A stretch of 64,000 nt of DNA, taken from positions 595,730 to 659,729 of the forward strand of contig VYZI01000129.1 in assembly GCA_013397695.1 (NCBI GenBank). Direction: 5' to 3'. The DNA comes from Centropus unirufus. Lineage: Eukaryota > Chordata > Aves > Cuculiformes > Centropidae. Each line of letters starts with the position of its first letter. Within the stretch, counting starts at the first letter, position 1. Shown in pieces: positions 1-13,262 of the stretch. The position numbers and the translations under genes are program-made. Below the pieces are notes generated by a model that worked only from the letters and a program-made list of their open reading frames with translations, was not told where the DNA came from and did not search any database.

Positions 1-1009
1 ATCTTCTTTTCATAGTTCATGCAAAAATTTTGAATATAACTTCACACAGAAAAATTGTGTGAAGGCTTCCTTTTGCACTGTTAGTTCTTCTGCAAGATTC
101 TGTAAATTATTCTAGTGCTTACACTAGAACTCCAAATGGAAATTTAAATTTTTCAGCATAGAAACAACTTCAAATGTATATTTTGAAATAGATTACCTAA
201 GCAGAACTATCATCCTGAACCATCCTTGTCCTTTGAGTTGACAGTGCCCATATTAAAATGCTATCAAATAAGAATTTTGCATTTACATTTTGCAAGATCA
301 CACACAAAACAGGAGAGGAAGAAGCTGGGACTATATATTACAATATATATCTATGTTTAATTTATGAACCATCTAATTTAGGTCTTAAGTTTTGGTTTTC
401 TCTAATCAGCTGTGTCATAAATTATACCTACTCAATTTTCTGATCCTGTTTTTAATCAATTTTGTTTGAGTGACTTAAAAATATTTACTGAATTTTATGT
501 GATGTGACATTGGTCTGCTGTGTTATTAATGATTTTTTCCATATTTATATTCTTAAATATTCATGGAAACACTTATTTCCATAGTACTTGTCCATATTAG
601 CAAACCCTACATCACTGTGACTCAGAAAGTGAAACAGAAAATGGGAGGTTGCATGCAACTATCATACGCTTTCTTTATTCGACACCATTGAGGGAGTTAA
701 TACTATGAATGGTGAGTGTTTTTAACATTCACTAAGTGGGTTTTTTTTTCCATACTTTGTGGGCATGCATGTCCTCTTTAGAACTCACAAGATAAGTTGG
801 ACTAAATTGCCTGCCAGCACACAAGACAACTTGCAGGCTTCAACTACTCAACACATGGTGCTGATTTGAGCTAAAGAACCAGTTCTCTACCTTTTCAGCT
901 AAGCCTGTTATAAGCCACTTCCTTTTCTGAAAGTCAACATTTTTCAGAGGGTCTCTGCCTTTAGAAATCATAAAGCTTGATATTTATAGCTCAGTATAAA
1001 GCTTAAGTA

Positions 1010-1391
1010 TCACGAGGGTCAGGTCCTCTTCTTTGATGACTGATGTGCCGTGAGGACCTCGGCCTTCTATCTGCTCCAAATCCTGATCTGTACATTCCTG
1101 AATCCAACTCCTGAATCCAGCTGTTGTCTGATGCTGAGTCCCTACCAGTGATCAGTGGTGATCACATTCATCAGAGGTGATGAATTCATAGGGGGAATTA
1201 AATTGGTTTTATATATTTGTATGTATCTTATTTTCTAATTAATATTATTTTCCTTTTATTATTATTGTTTCAATAAAGCTGTTTTAGATTTGGTTTCCAA
1301 CCCACAAGTGTCTCTCTCTCCTTCCCTGTGGGGAGGAAATTGGGTTGCAACTGTCCAGTTTAACTGCTGACCGGGCTGGGTGAGGGCACGT
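1010..1391 (+). mobile_element. Probable old ERVL-type LTR fragment
   Basis: An AATAAA polyadenylation-like signal lies at 1272-1277. It is followed by GTTTTAGATTTGG, an 'AACCCACAAGTGTCTCTCTC' stretch and a GC-richer end resembling the TTGCCGGCTGGGG terminus of avian ERVL LTRs. The left edge is a guess and no terminal TG/CA or target duplication is apparent. No retroviral internal sequence adjoins it. Confidence 0.4.
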
Positions 1392-3016
1392 AAGATGAAG
1401 GAAGTAGAAATAAAGCTCACTATGGTCTTAACCGAATGCTAGTATTTATTTCAAATGACAGCCACACATTTGCACTGTCAAGTACTTTGGGAGAAGGAAA
1501 AGCAAACAGATACTGACAGGCTGAACACAGTGCTATATTTGAAATATTTGTAGGAAGAATCACAATTTCACCAAAAAAGTGAATTAATTATTATTACAGA
1601 GCAACATGGTTTCACTGTTAGGATCAATTGCATCAGACCTGCTTGTAAAAGGCAGCTTAGTAGGACACTATTGTGAATACTATCCATGTCTGAAGATGCA
1701 GCTTCAGTTGGGCCTGTTTTCAGGTTCCATTTGTTCAAGATAAAGACAGATTCTGCAGCTGATGTCCTTGACTTGTAACAGTTTTGTCACTACTCTGAGC
1801 TGCCATTCGTAGCCATGACCAAAACAAGGTGTACTGAAGGTAGAGACATGCATTTGGCCAACTTAACTGCAATTCATAAGGCAAATACAGGTTTATGAAT
1901 AGTTGCGACTGCAGAAATTACAACATGCTTACTTATAAATACAGAACAAATAAAAAACAGCTGTCATTTTAGTGAGGCATCAGCAAAGCTACTGTGCAAG
2001 CCTTTCAGTGGAGCCTTGCCACAGTAACTCATCAGTGTCTGCAGAGAGATGGTTTTCAGGATGAACATAGTTCTAGTCTTAGGACTCCACAATGATTTCT
2101 CCAATAATATTTAATAGGAAGAAGCATGTTCCTGAGAACACTTGTCAGCAAATCACCCGAATACTAATTTTATTGTAGCAGAGTTGTGTTAAGCAAGTTC
2201 AAACTGAATGGCTAAATAAAAGTGCTAGGTTTGTGAAGATCTGGAACAAGAAAGAGTCCTACTATACTAGATGCCATGTATACATACTCAAGTAAATGCA
2301 CAGGATACACAATATTGCTATAAATTCCACTTTAAAGTAACACCTATAGTCAAATAGTCCATACACCTTCTTCATGATGACTTTTTGACAGCATTTGAGA
2401 AAATATATGAAACACTTAAACATTCTATCCCTTCTACCAGTGGATTTGGCTAGACAGAAATATTGCTGCGTTTTGCATTTCATTGAGCTTTTTACTTTTA
2501 GTCAGAAAAATCTGTGCTTAAGTGACTGATTTAGGTTTAGGGGTTAAAGGAGAAATGATGATAGTTGACCTAATTTTTCTTGTATTATAGACCTTGTGTT
2601 TTCTGTGTGCAGTTCTTGCAATTAATTGCAAGATTTTGTTTATTGTGCTATTGCTATCTATATTCTCTATTCTTAATAAGGGGGAGATAATGGCTTTCTG
2701 GAGTAACCTACAGTACTATAAAAAAAAGTTTAAAACCATATTATATACACTTCATCCTGTGACCACTGATACCAGTTGTAATCTTTAAAAAAGTTGATAA
2801 GATGTTAAAATTAGTTCTTTTCTGTTTATTCGAGTCTACTGGTAACAGACTGAAAATAGCAATTTAGTTTATGAGTGAGAAAAGTGAAAAACCTTGATTT
2901 CTTATGGATACATCTGCTTCTCTCCCAGTGGTGGATCTAAAGCTTTCTAACCACGGGGGTTATCAACATGCAAGCAGTGGCACTGGGCTTGGTGCTGGCT
3001 GTGTGCCAGCTGCCAG

Positions 3017-3100
3017 CACTTTGTAGAAGGGGCAGCAGAAGGGAAAGATTTGAATGAGGCTTCAGAAATTCTGCTGAGAACAGGCCGAATCATCCCTGAG
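3017..3100 (+). other. Exon-like 28-codon open frame, unassigned
   Basis: A CTGCCAG acceptor-like site precedes CAC TTT GTA, and GAG|GTAAGA, a good donor, follows. The frame between is open: HFVEGAAEGKDLNEASEIL then LRTGRIIPE. It is phase 0 to phase 0, so it cannot splice directly to the exon at 12537, which needs phase 1. I do not recognise the peptide. It may be chance, a non-coding transcript exon or a relic. Confidence 0.2.
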
Positions 3101-3240
3101 GTAAGAGCTGCTCCGGATTTTTGAAATAATAATATTTGATCATCTCTATGTTGCTTACGGTACACCTAAAGAGAAAGAAAAAACAGAGACTTTGGCTGAA
3201 ACTGAACTATTCACAGCTGAGGTTTTTCCTGGTTTTATAT

Positions 3241-3270
3241 TTATTTATTCATTCATTCATTTATTTATCC
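3241..3270. repeat. (ATTT/ATTC)n short array
   Basis: Interleaved ATTT and ATTC tetranucleotides can be read directly. This simple repeat has no coding meaning. Confidence 0.8.
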
Positions 3271-4763
3271 ATATAGATTTTTATACCTTCAGTGAGATAA
3301 TCTCTTCTACTCACCTGCTGATTGCAGTAAAACTTAACACCTCTCTCCACTGTCTGTCTGATGTTGAGCTAGCCCACATGTTAAAAAAAACCCTTGTGTG
3401 AGTGACAGACAGGAGTCACACAAGCCTCTTTTCATCCCCTTAAGCTAATATTGTAGTTAATAGATGTTATGCAGCGTGTTTGATGTTAAAATCCACACTT
3501 GAGCATGAAATAGAATCCCATTTTAGGAAATGTTTATATTTTAATGATAATAATAAAACAATTTCCTGCACTAATTAGGTTCCAGGTGCCTCCGATAATT
3601 TAAACGTTACTGCTAGGAGACTGCCCTATTTTCTCAGAAGTCAAGGAGGGGTCAAGATTCACCATCTTCTAGTTGTTTGCAATCAATATATTTGTGAAAT
3701 AAAGAAAAAAAATATTTTTCCTTGTGCATTAATAACTAATTTATGTACTCTTTCATGTGTATTTTATTAGAAAAATGTCAGACAATATCTGCTATTCCAT
3801 TCCAAGTCATACATAAGAATATAGAGTCCTCTTCTCTTGCTGCATGCATGAACTTTTCTAGAAAATGAATTGTGAGTGTGTATTTGTAGACAGATAAATA
3901 CTTTTTTAAAGAATGAGTGAGCACAATACCAAATTAAACGAAAAATGCTTAAAACTTCCAGGACTGTCATGCTCCTCTTCCTCTGTAGATATTTTAAATA
4001 GTTTTAGTACTAGAACTGAACAGAATAAATGCCTCGAGAGTTTTTATTATACTCTCATTCTTATAAACCTTGAACTTGATTAAGCTCTATTAAATATATC
4101 CTATCCTGATTTTTTCTCAATATCAGCAATTTTTCCATCATGTAACACACTTTTGTTTTCTGGTTGAATTCTTCTAGCAGGATAGCAGGAAAAAGTATTT
4201 AATATGACTGCCTCAGTGGTAAATGCAAAGATAAGAAAACTGTAAAGATTTTCAAGTCCATTGGGTCAGTAGACATATCTTGTATAGCAGTCTTCTGTAG
4301 TCTTGCTCTTCGAGAAGACATTTCTGTCAGTCTAATTTAAACATCAGTGGGGTATACCAAGAGATGCCTTGGTACAGTGCCCCAGCTAGGATTTGCTGAC
4401 TCCAGGAAAAGATATTATTTTGTGCCTTGATAGAAGTCTGAGTGCAAAAGAAGCAGAGGGAATTTGACTTCTGAAAGGAAGTAGGTAAAACCGGCAACTA
4501 AAACACTGCTCACAAGCACCTAACAGCAGTAGATAAAGGTGACGTTATATGAGCATGATGTTCTTCAATAACTATAAGGGAGGGGAGAGGGGAAAACCCA
4601 AAGATTTTGGATTACCTTCTAATAAATAGGGCGCTTTAAGGTACTGAAATACTCATGTGTATTACCCACACAAATAGCAAGTAACTACTTCTAGAAATAC
4701 AGCGCAGTTATAAATGTTCTGGCAAGGTAGATCATCACCACAGTTTACCTGCATTAGGTGGTT

Positions 4764-4801
4764 TTGGAAATATATTGAATAATATTGGAAATATATTGAA
4801 T
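4764..4801. repeat. 17-bp tandem duplication
   Basis: TTGGAAATATATTGAAT occurs at 4764-4780 and again at 4785-4801 without mismatch, with a 4-bp spacer. Confidence 0.85.
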
Positions 4802-7800
4802 TGAAAGTGCTGAACTAAGCATCTGCAAATGGCCATCCATTTGGCTGTCAGAATGCAGGCTTCAAAACTGTAATGGAAATCAATAGAAATTGGGAGTTTT
4901 ACTTAAGGCATTACAATTGCATATCAGTCATCTTAAAATATTTTCAAAGTAATTCAGGAATTCGCTACATTCATGAATAAATGTAAAGATGTTAGAGCTC
5001 TCCAAAATATTATACTTGTGGGAGAAAATGTACATCTGATTTCCATTTGTTTTGAAATGGATTAATTCAAGTTATATTTTTGAAAGATTATTGGAAAACA
5101 AATGTTTTGCTGGCACATAGCATATGCCAGTGTGCAGCATGGACCACATTGCTGGGAACTGGCCAGCATTCCAGTCCTTCCCTTGAATGGGGAACTCTCC
5201 AGAACATCTTTTTATTGGTCTACATGAGTCACAGAAAATGGACAAAAATAAAGCTATTTGCTGATGTTCAATGATTTTCTTTTAAGTAAAAATTTGAAAT
5301 AGTTTAAAAGAAGCTTTTTTTTCCCTCCTTCCCAAGAGATTTTTAAAAGTGTGTGGTTTCAGTATTTTATACCTTTTGAAATTAGGCATATATTACCTAT
5401 ACCATCTCTCTAGATATATAGAAAATGGAAATTTTACTGTGAATATATTCTACTGTTATCTTTGGATATAAAAAAGTTTCACTCCGATTTTTCCCACAGT
5501 ACTGAGATACCAAAAATAAGAAACACAGAAACTATTTACAGTTTTAAAAAGGGATTTTACTTCCACTTCCTATAAAATAAGGCTGTATTACAGAATGTTG
5601 TTACTAGTATGATTAGAAATCTCTGAATTTCAGTGTAAACTTGACTTCATTATACCTCTCTGCTTTCTAAAGATCTGTGCTGCTTTTGCATATTGATCTT
5701 TTCTGGAAAAAATAATTTGAAAAAGTGTATTGTGTAAGAAAATCTTGCCTATACAGTTTTTTTTGTTTGTTTCTGACTGTGTTTTATAGATCTTGAGCAG
5801 AATGGAGAGGAGAACTGAAAAGCAATAGAAAATGTAGCCAATTGTCCTCTTCATGGGGTACGCAGAGAGAGTACGTGTAGATCTAGCTACAAGCAGCACT
5901 GACTTTTGAACACGAGTTAAGAATCAAAACACAGATGGCAGGCATGACTGCTGTATCTGTGAAGAAAGGAAAGTTATACAATAATTGTAGGGAAAGGGAA
6001 GGAGCTTCTTGGGTTTTAGGATGTGATTTCCCATTCCTTTGAAGCAGCTGAATTTGATGTATGCGCTCGTACATCAGTGTGTGTTTCAGCTAGAAATGTA
6101 GTCATTGTGAATTACAGGAGCTCCAAAACAGCCACGTTTATGTTTCAGAAGATTTTTGCAGCCTACTCAAATGTGTAGTTCTGTGTAAGCACGACAAAGG
6201 AACAGTAAAAAGGTTTTACTCAAAACTTGTCTTTCTTTGTTTGAAAGCTACTTGTGCGCTGCACTGGCCACAGTTCTGAATGTTAACCATGTTTTATTGT
6301 TTTCTAGCATGCCACATTAAAGGACATTTCAACTTTGAGAGAAAGACATAACTATAATTCTCTGCTAGTCATGCAGCACAGACTTCTTTGACAGCTTAAA
6401 ACATAGCTTGACTGTAACTGTGGGTATGTTATGTGGAACCTAAGGTGAGGCATATCACAGTGAAATAGCATTGTGTCTGGAAAAAGAAACAATGGTTAAA
6501 GATCATTGTTCTGCTCTGTCTTTAAGGTGCTTTGGCTGAAAAGTCTAAATAAAGCAGGCAGAAAAACATGAGACGCTAAAAAATAAATGAAAACCTTTTA
6601 ACTAGTGATTACAAATATGAAGTAGGTTATCATGCCAAAGGGAATAAAGAACAAAACTTGTTTCTTTCTCTGTGGCTGTCCTCCAGGACTCATTGGAATG
6701 ACTGACCCTGTTTTGGAATGCTAAAGAGAGTGATTTACATAAGTCGTTGAATGTAAAACAAACAAATACAGTTTTGGAGACAATGCATAGAAATGTAAAG
6801 AAAATGAAAGCTGAAATACTTTCAGCATATTGAGAGTAAACAAAAAAGCCCACTGCTACATGTATAGGCCACCTGAGACTGGAGGCTCAAAAAGAGGTTA
6901 ATAAAGGTCATCATCTATCTAGTATCATCCATTCCCTCTGCTTTTATATTCTGTCAGATTTCACACAACTAAGGATGCATAAATTCTTTATAGGTCAGAA
7001 AGCAGTCATGTTTCTACATGGTAAGATACCTGTTTCAATTTCAGATCATTTTCCAATGTAGGAAGTGCAAACATCAGGTTAAGTGTTGGAAGTAATTTAT
7101 TGGTGTTAAGTGCAAAGGTAGTATACACTATAGTTTTGACAAAATATTTAACTATAATTGACAGTAGTTAGAGTCATTGTTTTAAAATCTTCTCCAGGGT
7201 ACAGAACAGTGATATTTTATTGAAGATATAAATTTCATCCAGAACTGGAACTTCTATTAGGCAGCTTTATGACTAAGGCTACTTATAAAAATCTCCCTTC
7301 CTTTTTCAAGGTAAAAGTAATACTAATAAAACTTACCTTTTGTCCATGTATTCCCATTTCCTCAGAAAGTGAAGAAGCAAGCCAAGAGATAGATTTTCAC
7401 AGAAAAGTATAATTACTGAATTTGCTTTTTGCCATCCTAATTCTTCCAAACTGAAGACTTATTCATGAAGTAAAAATTAAATTATTCGTTTCAAGGTCAT
7501 TGAAGAATTACCAACACTAATGTCACCAAGAATGTAAAAATACTTTTAAACGTAAGCTTTTACTATGTGTTCATTTAATTTAAAAGGATGCTATGCATGA
7601 ATACTGGAGAATTAAATGGTAAGAAGAGGTAACTACATATAATTATGTTTTTACTTCACTTACTCGTTGTAATTCTTTGCAGTGCTTCTGCTGTTCTTTT
7701 TTTTTTCAAATGTCAGTGGCTGAGAAGCTTGTCCATCCTATACCAGCACATACTGAGTTAAATTTATCTTACTTGCCAGAGCTCCCTGTCATGCTGTTAC

Positions 7801-7899
7801 CTAAATGCATCTGCTTCCTTCTCCCTTCTCTTTGGTCTATGGCAACTGTCTCTTAACACATCTAGTCTAAAGCCCTCTTCATCTGGTTTCCAAGCAAAA

Positions 7900-8690
7900 T
7901 CACTCATGCCAGAGTTTGTTAGATGTGTCAGCAAACAGACAGGTATTAACTTGCTGGATGAGTTGGCTACTGGTTCAAACTTTCTCCCTTGCTGGTGAAA
8001 CTGAGGGCTCCCATGCCTTCCTCCTTTGTGTCCAGAGCTCTGCAGTCACTCTTGGTTCTCCAGGTTACCACAACAGTATTGTTGAAGTCTACATGGAAGA
8101 GTAGCAAGAGTTAATCATGTGTGGGCTGGGAAAGCCTTGTGGGACCCTGTGTGGGACCTGGATCCTGGTCCTACCAGGCAGATAGCTTCTGGAAACATCA
8201 AGACAGACCACCACATTTTTGATGATTCTATACCCTGCAGGAAGGAGTCTACAGTAGCAATCTCAGTCACATTTGTTCGTTTCTATAGACAAAAGGTGTG
8301 GGCTGAGCTGGCTCTGAGGGGTCTCCTGAAACATGTTGTTTGCCCTCTGTGGTGCCCTGGGCAGTTGCAGGTCTATCAGGAAGTGTCCTCATATGCCAGA
8401 GGTCACAAGCTTCCAGCTTGCCCTGTCTCAGCACCCTCCTGCCACTACCTGTGAGACCATGACCTCCAGCTCTGCCAGTCAGAATCACTGTAGGTGGGAA
8501 GCATGGGTGGATGTCTGGTATTTTGGGCCACACAACCCCTGCCTGATGAAGACACTGTGTATGGTGGAACCTGTCAGGCTGTTCCAGGAGAAGCAATGCT
8601 TCTTGCATGGTGTTTCTGTTAGCTAGGGTCATGGACAGCTGTTGGAAGCCCACTTTTGGGTTGGAAAGGTCTGTAGTCAGCACAGTGAAA
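7900..8690. other. GC-richer patch of unknown origin
   Basis: This patch is visibly richer in G and C than its AT-rich surroundings. It carries long overlapping open frames on both strands: 111 codons at 8119-8454 (+), 97 codons at 8333-8626 (+) and 138 codons at 8267-8683 (-). Such mirror frames commonly arise from GC bias rather than coding. I recognise no protein domain, splice context, LTR terminus or CR1 motif. It could be a degraded mobile element or a retrocopy. Confidence 0.35.
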
Positions 8691-11689
8691 CAGTCCTTCC
8701 TCTGACCTTCTCCATTTACTTGTCTAAAACTTTTTTTTTCTCTTGATGTTCCCCCATTTTAAAAAAAACATAACATTTTCATGACCATAGTTATACCCTG
8801 TTGTAAGAGATCTGTTCTTTTTTTATAAAAAATAAATTACATTTCCAAATAGCAAATTAATATTTCATATTTTTCATGAGAGTCCTTCCCACAGGCAGTG
8901 ATGCCTTCACTTTGATTGTTGCAAGGTGTTTCTAAATAAGGAATGGTAACCGATGTAAAAGATGTGTCAATGAAAGAAGAAAGAACAATAGCTTGAACAG
9001 GAGTGTTGTATTCTAAGGTATGAAGGAACAAAAAGGGAGAGTAGTAGAAAAACCCCACATTTATTAGAATTCTCCCTGTGCCTAAATCCATACAAACTTC
9101 AGAGTATCCATTAGACACAAAAATATCCTGAGACAGAAGTTCCATCGTCCGCAGCAGCATATGCTCATGAGCACAGTAGTGTTTATTATCTCTGCCTGTC
9201 TTTAAAAAACCAAAACTTATAGTTGTCTAGCTCTTGTTAAACTCTAAAGCCTCTGTTCTGAAGCTGGTGCAGCTGAAGCTCACTGGAATGGAGAAAACCC
9301 AGTAGGCACTGGCAAGAGTTAATGAAGCTTGCCAGTCCACTGGGCTGCAGACCTGCCTGGGTACGTGCTTACCCTTAAGGCTGGGTCTCAAACCTTTTAA
9401 CGTTCTGACATTAATGTGAATTCATGTAAACAGAAAAATGAGGAGAGCTGCACATACACAGGGGAACAAGCTACAACTGAGAAGATTTTATAGGCCAAAG
9501 GGCTTTCCTGTTTCTTAGGAAAGCAAGTGTTAGACATGCAGGGAGAAAGATAAAATACGGGTTCAATTTTTCATTTACCTTTTTTTTTTTTCTGAAGCTT
9601 TGGGTGATGAGCACTCTGCCTCAGGACAAATAGCAATCTAGGAAGCTAGTTCTAGAGGTCTAATGAAAAAGCCTCATGTAAGTGTAGTAGAAAGAGTACA
9701 GGCAGATCTTAGGTTCTATAAAAACAGATTCAGTACTGTTACAAACAGTGGGAAGGTGTGTAGCCATTTGTGATTCAAGTAACACCTAAATTTTTGGATT
9801 TCACAAAAACCTGGAGCCAGCTAAATATTTTTCAATGCTTTCTCTCATTATCACTTTCCATATTTATAGATATAGAGCAATTGCAGCAATTTTACTGAAG
9901 CTGATTCATTTAAAAAGGTTTCTTATTAGCAGGATGAATATATGTCCTGTAAGAAGCCAAACTCACCTCAGATCCAAGGAGTAATTAAGTGTATAGTCTT
10001 GCAAGGCAGCATCATTTGTGGAAGATACAGACATGACAATGAGAATAAAATTCAGTCTTTGTCTGCAGTGTTTTATGTACTTACTAAAATTATACATAGA
10101 ATGCTCAAGGTAGATGCCACTAGACTTTGCTTGTTTCATCTGTCTTGAAATTTAGTAGATAAACTAGTCTGACCTCAGTTACCAGAGTTAGATTATATGA
10201 GTTATGGAATATCGGTAAACTGCTTTATTCCTCCATCCACCTGGGTTTTTTTTAATTCTCATGAATACAAGTTTTAACCTCTTGCAGTGAGATCTGGGGG
10301 CTCAAATGCCTTATGTTAGCAAAGCGCTGAAGAATTGGTATAGTTATGATCTGTTCTCATATGTCTGCTTAATTATATGCTGAACAATGAAAAAAAAAAC
10401 GTCCAAATCTCCAAAATCATGAGAAGGTACAGAAGGAATTAGAGCTGCAAGAAAGCAATGTTACTGAAACTTTTCTGTCTTTGAGCCAAGCTGATCTCCT
10501 AAGTGGAGTCACGAAAACGGGGGGTTAGCTATCAGTATCTCAGGAATGGGAGTAACTGAGCAAACTCTTCTATGGGAGAGGCAAAACAATGTACGGGGGC
10601 AGATCAGGGCAACTGAAATGAGGGAAAGATTTAGAGCTTTGGAAGGAAAACAAGGGGGATTGGAGACAATCCTCTAAATCTGTGAGTGCCTGTTCATAGA
10701 GAAATTGTTCTGTCTATAAAATCAAAGAAGTTTTCTATGAAATGATGTATAACTTTACTGGAGTTTTCTGAAATTTACGCATACAAGGTTTTATTTCAAA
10801 ACAGAATTTTTTAAAGACTAAAAACATTGAAAATTATAAGGTTAACTTTCTTTGCATTGCTGGTCATTGCTTGGTATTGCTTGAAATTTTTGGGTTATTT
10901 TGTATGTGTACCTCTCTTACCAATTTGTTGGTCGTTATTTTTTCATCTGTTCCACAGAATTTGTTAGGAGGAGCTTTGTTCAGGATTTGATCACAGTGAC
11001 TCTGACTTTGTAAATAGGTTTCTAAAAAGTCATGAAAGGATAAAATTCAGCATACCTTTACAGTGTTACACTGGAGGGCAACATTAATAGTTTGTAATTT
11101 ATTTCAGTATCACTGATGTTCAGAATGTAAGCATATATAATAATGTATTTCCCGTTGGAGAGCATGTCACAACAAATGAAAATGTTACCTGTTTTGGAAA
11201 ATATAAACAGGATTTGTGACCTTCAAAATACACAGAATCACTGCGTAGATAGTTCAATGAAATCAGAGTGAAGCAAAATTACATGATTCATTTTTTGAAT
11301 CTAGATTCATATTGTTGCAACGACCTTTTGACAAGGGGGTGAGTTGTTAATATTACTTGTTAGTTGTTGATATTAAATTTTTATTAGTCTTATAAAGTTC
11401 ACAAAGCAAGTATTTGTATGCTAGGTGATTCAAGTGAGACTAAAATCTATTTCTCCTTGTACAAAAACCAAAATACCATAGCTGTCCTAAAACAAAAGAA
11501 ATAAACTTCTCGCATTACATGCAAGGAAAAGGACACACATTCTTAATTCTTTATGATAAGAAAATATAGTGATCTGAGGCTCAGATGAAACATTAGCAAA
11601 TAATAAAATGAAGTGTATGACTGCATTTATCCATGAATCCATATCTATGTGCATGTTGAAGGCTCTTTTCTCGTTAAAATACAACAGGT

Positions 11690-11850
11690 GAGAGAAGATG
11701 GAAAGGGAAAGAAAAAAAGGAAGAAACAAAAGAAAGGAAGGGAAGGGGAGAGAATGGAAGGGAAAGGAGAGATTAAAAGGAGAAGATGGAGGGACAAAAA
11801 GAGGAAGAAAAGAAAAATAGAAAGAGGAGGGGGGAGAAAGGAGAAAAAAA
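11690..11850 (+). repeat. Polypurine tract
   Basis: About 160 bases are almost purely A and G on the plus strand (GGGAAAGGAGAG-like units with a few T). The Lys/Arg/Glu-rich frame through it and the Leu/Pro/Ser/Phe-rich frame opposite are products of this bias. Confidence 0.9.
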
Positions 11851-12536
11851 TTAAAAATAAGTCCCTTTTCAGAATATTTCTCATCTGATTAACTTGCAGC
11901 CACATACGTTCATTAACCATGTAAACAAAAGCTGCATCTGCCTTTGCCAGGTATGGCACAGGGTGATGGAGGTTAAGAGGAGTCTAGATAAATCAATCAG
12001 ACAAGCTAAACATCATCAGAATGATCATTTTCAGCTTTAACCCTAACAAGATACTACTGTTCGTTTCAGAAGTAGTTATGAATTTGATGAAGATGGTAAT
12101 TTCATAATTAGATTTTGGAATGTCTTCCTCTGAATACTGTCAGGATTTTGCAAGGAACTCAAACTCACTTATTCTCACATTAAAAAATATGTGAATTCCT
12201 AGTTTTGAAAAAGTTGCTCTTGATTTATGGGGAGCCAAAGCTGCTAGCTATGTTTCAAATAATATCATCTTCCCAGCCTTTCCTTTTAGGCATTGATTGT
12301 AGTTGTCTGCTCAATATAATTTGATCTAAGCCTTTATGTCTATTTTTATAAATTCTCAGCATTAGTCTTTGACAGAAGAAAACTAACATCAGTTTTCAGA
12401 TTCATAGCTGTCTCCTTGACAGATGTAAAAGAATACCTTATGTTTTTGTTACCATTAGCAGAATAAGAAATCAGTGGGTGAAAAAGAAAAATGTCTTTAC
12501 GTTCTTATATTACATCTCTCAAAATTCTATTTACAG

Positions 12537-12727
12537 ATTTCAGCTATGCTCGCTATTATGGTGATTCTTACCAGAAATTTCAAGGCTTGCATTTGAACAC
12601 AGAAAACTTCATCCACTTGAAATTTAAGACCTACAGTACTCATGGACTCCTCCTGTATATTGAACAGAGCCCAGAAAGAGTAGGACATTTTTTAATTCAG
12701 CTTTTCATCAAACATGGCAGCTTACAG
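12537..12727 (+). CDS. EYS: EYS-like exon A: N-terminal part of a laminin G domain
   Basis: This 191-nt internal exon carries two bases of a split codon followed by 63 complete codons. The acceptor is TTCTATTTACAG and the donor CAG|GTAAGA. The translation starts FSYARYYGDSYQKFQGL, then has LHLNTENFIHLKFKTYSTHG and LLLYIEQSPERVGHFLIQLF. This is the usual opening of a laminin G beta sandwich: a Y..F.G strand, then the strand before the conserved 'G-L-L-L-Y' turn. It enters in phase 1 and leaves in phase 0, matching the next exon. The reading frame could be opened further upstream, but the AG and the domain start favour 12537. The EYS assignment rests mainly on the fourth exon. EYS is a secreted matrix protein around photoreceptor outer segments. 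Other laminin G proteins (crumbs, pikachurin, agrin) are possible but fit less well. Confidence 0.88.
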
Positions 12728-13069
12728 GTAAGACATCAAAATCTCCCACTGAAGAAAGAGTATGTAAAAGTTAGGATATTTTTTCTGTATTGAAGTTCTT
12801 CGGTATTTTAAGGAAAACAGTTGTCAAACTTCCTCTCTGTTAGGGTAAATATGAGACTAATATGACTAATATGCCCCCCCAAAGGTAATACTTGAGGAAA
12901 ATTGAACAGTGATTATAATTGGAATGTCTCCTAAAAACACACGTTAATGGACAAAAATAAAGATTGTAGATATTGTCTTTACAATTTGTATGAATCAATG
13001 TATTCTATTTTATGTATGAAGCCTGAATCTACTGAAACTCCTCATATGCAAGTTCATTATACTGTATTT

Positions 13070-13131
13070 TTAGTTTAGGAAATTAAATAGTGTTCCAAAA
13101 TACTCAAGCTTGCATGCTACATTTAGTATTT
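13070..13131 (+). repeat. 62-bp direct repeat, copy 1
   Basis: The copy starts TTAGTTTAGGAAATTAAATA and contains CTCAAGCTTGCATGCTACAT. It matches 14055-14116 with three substitutions and no indel, at an exact offset of 985 bp. Flanks on both sides are unrelated. It lies in the intron between exons A and B. Confidence 0.9.
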
Positions 13132-13225
13132 TTAAGGGAGACTGTGGAATTAATTGCCATAGGAAAACTTACTTTGTAAGGGATAAGTTTGTTGCCATGT
13201 GGCTTTGAGTAGAAAACTTTTACTT

Positions 13226-13262
13226 GATGTTAATGCTATGATGTTAATGCTATGATGTTAAT
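13226..13262 (+). repeat. 14-bp tandem repeat, about 2.6 copies
   Basis: GATGTTAATGCTAT is repeated twice and followed by GATGTTAAT, with no mismatch. Confidence 0.9.

Larger units (their letters stand above)
1..12536. other. Upstream intron sequence
   Basis: This is AT-rich sequence with stops in all frames at short intervals. I see a probable LTR remnant at 1010-1391, a short (ATTT/ATTC) array near 3.25 kb, a GC-richer unidentified patch at 7.9-8.7 kb and a polypurine tract at 11.7 kb. A short exon-like frame at 3017-3100 is discussed separately. No EGF-like or laminin G coding segment was recognised before 12537. Confidence 0.6.

Noticed and set aside
11649..11959. Charged (Lys/Arg/Glu) and opposite Leu/Pro/Ser/Phe-rich open frames
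   Set aside because: Both are translations of the polypurine tract, a compositional artefact.
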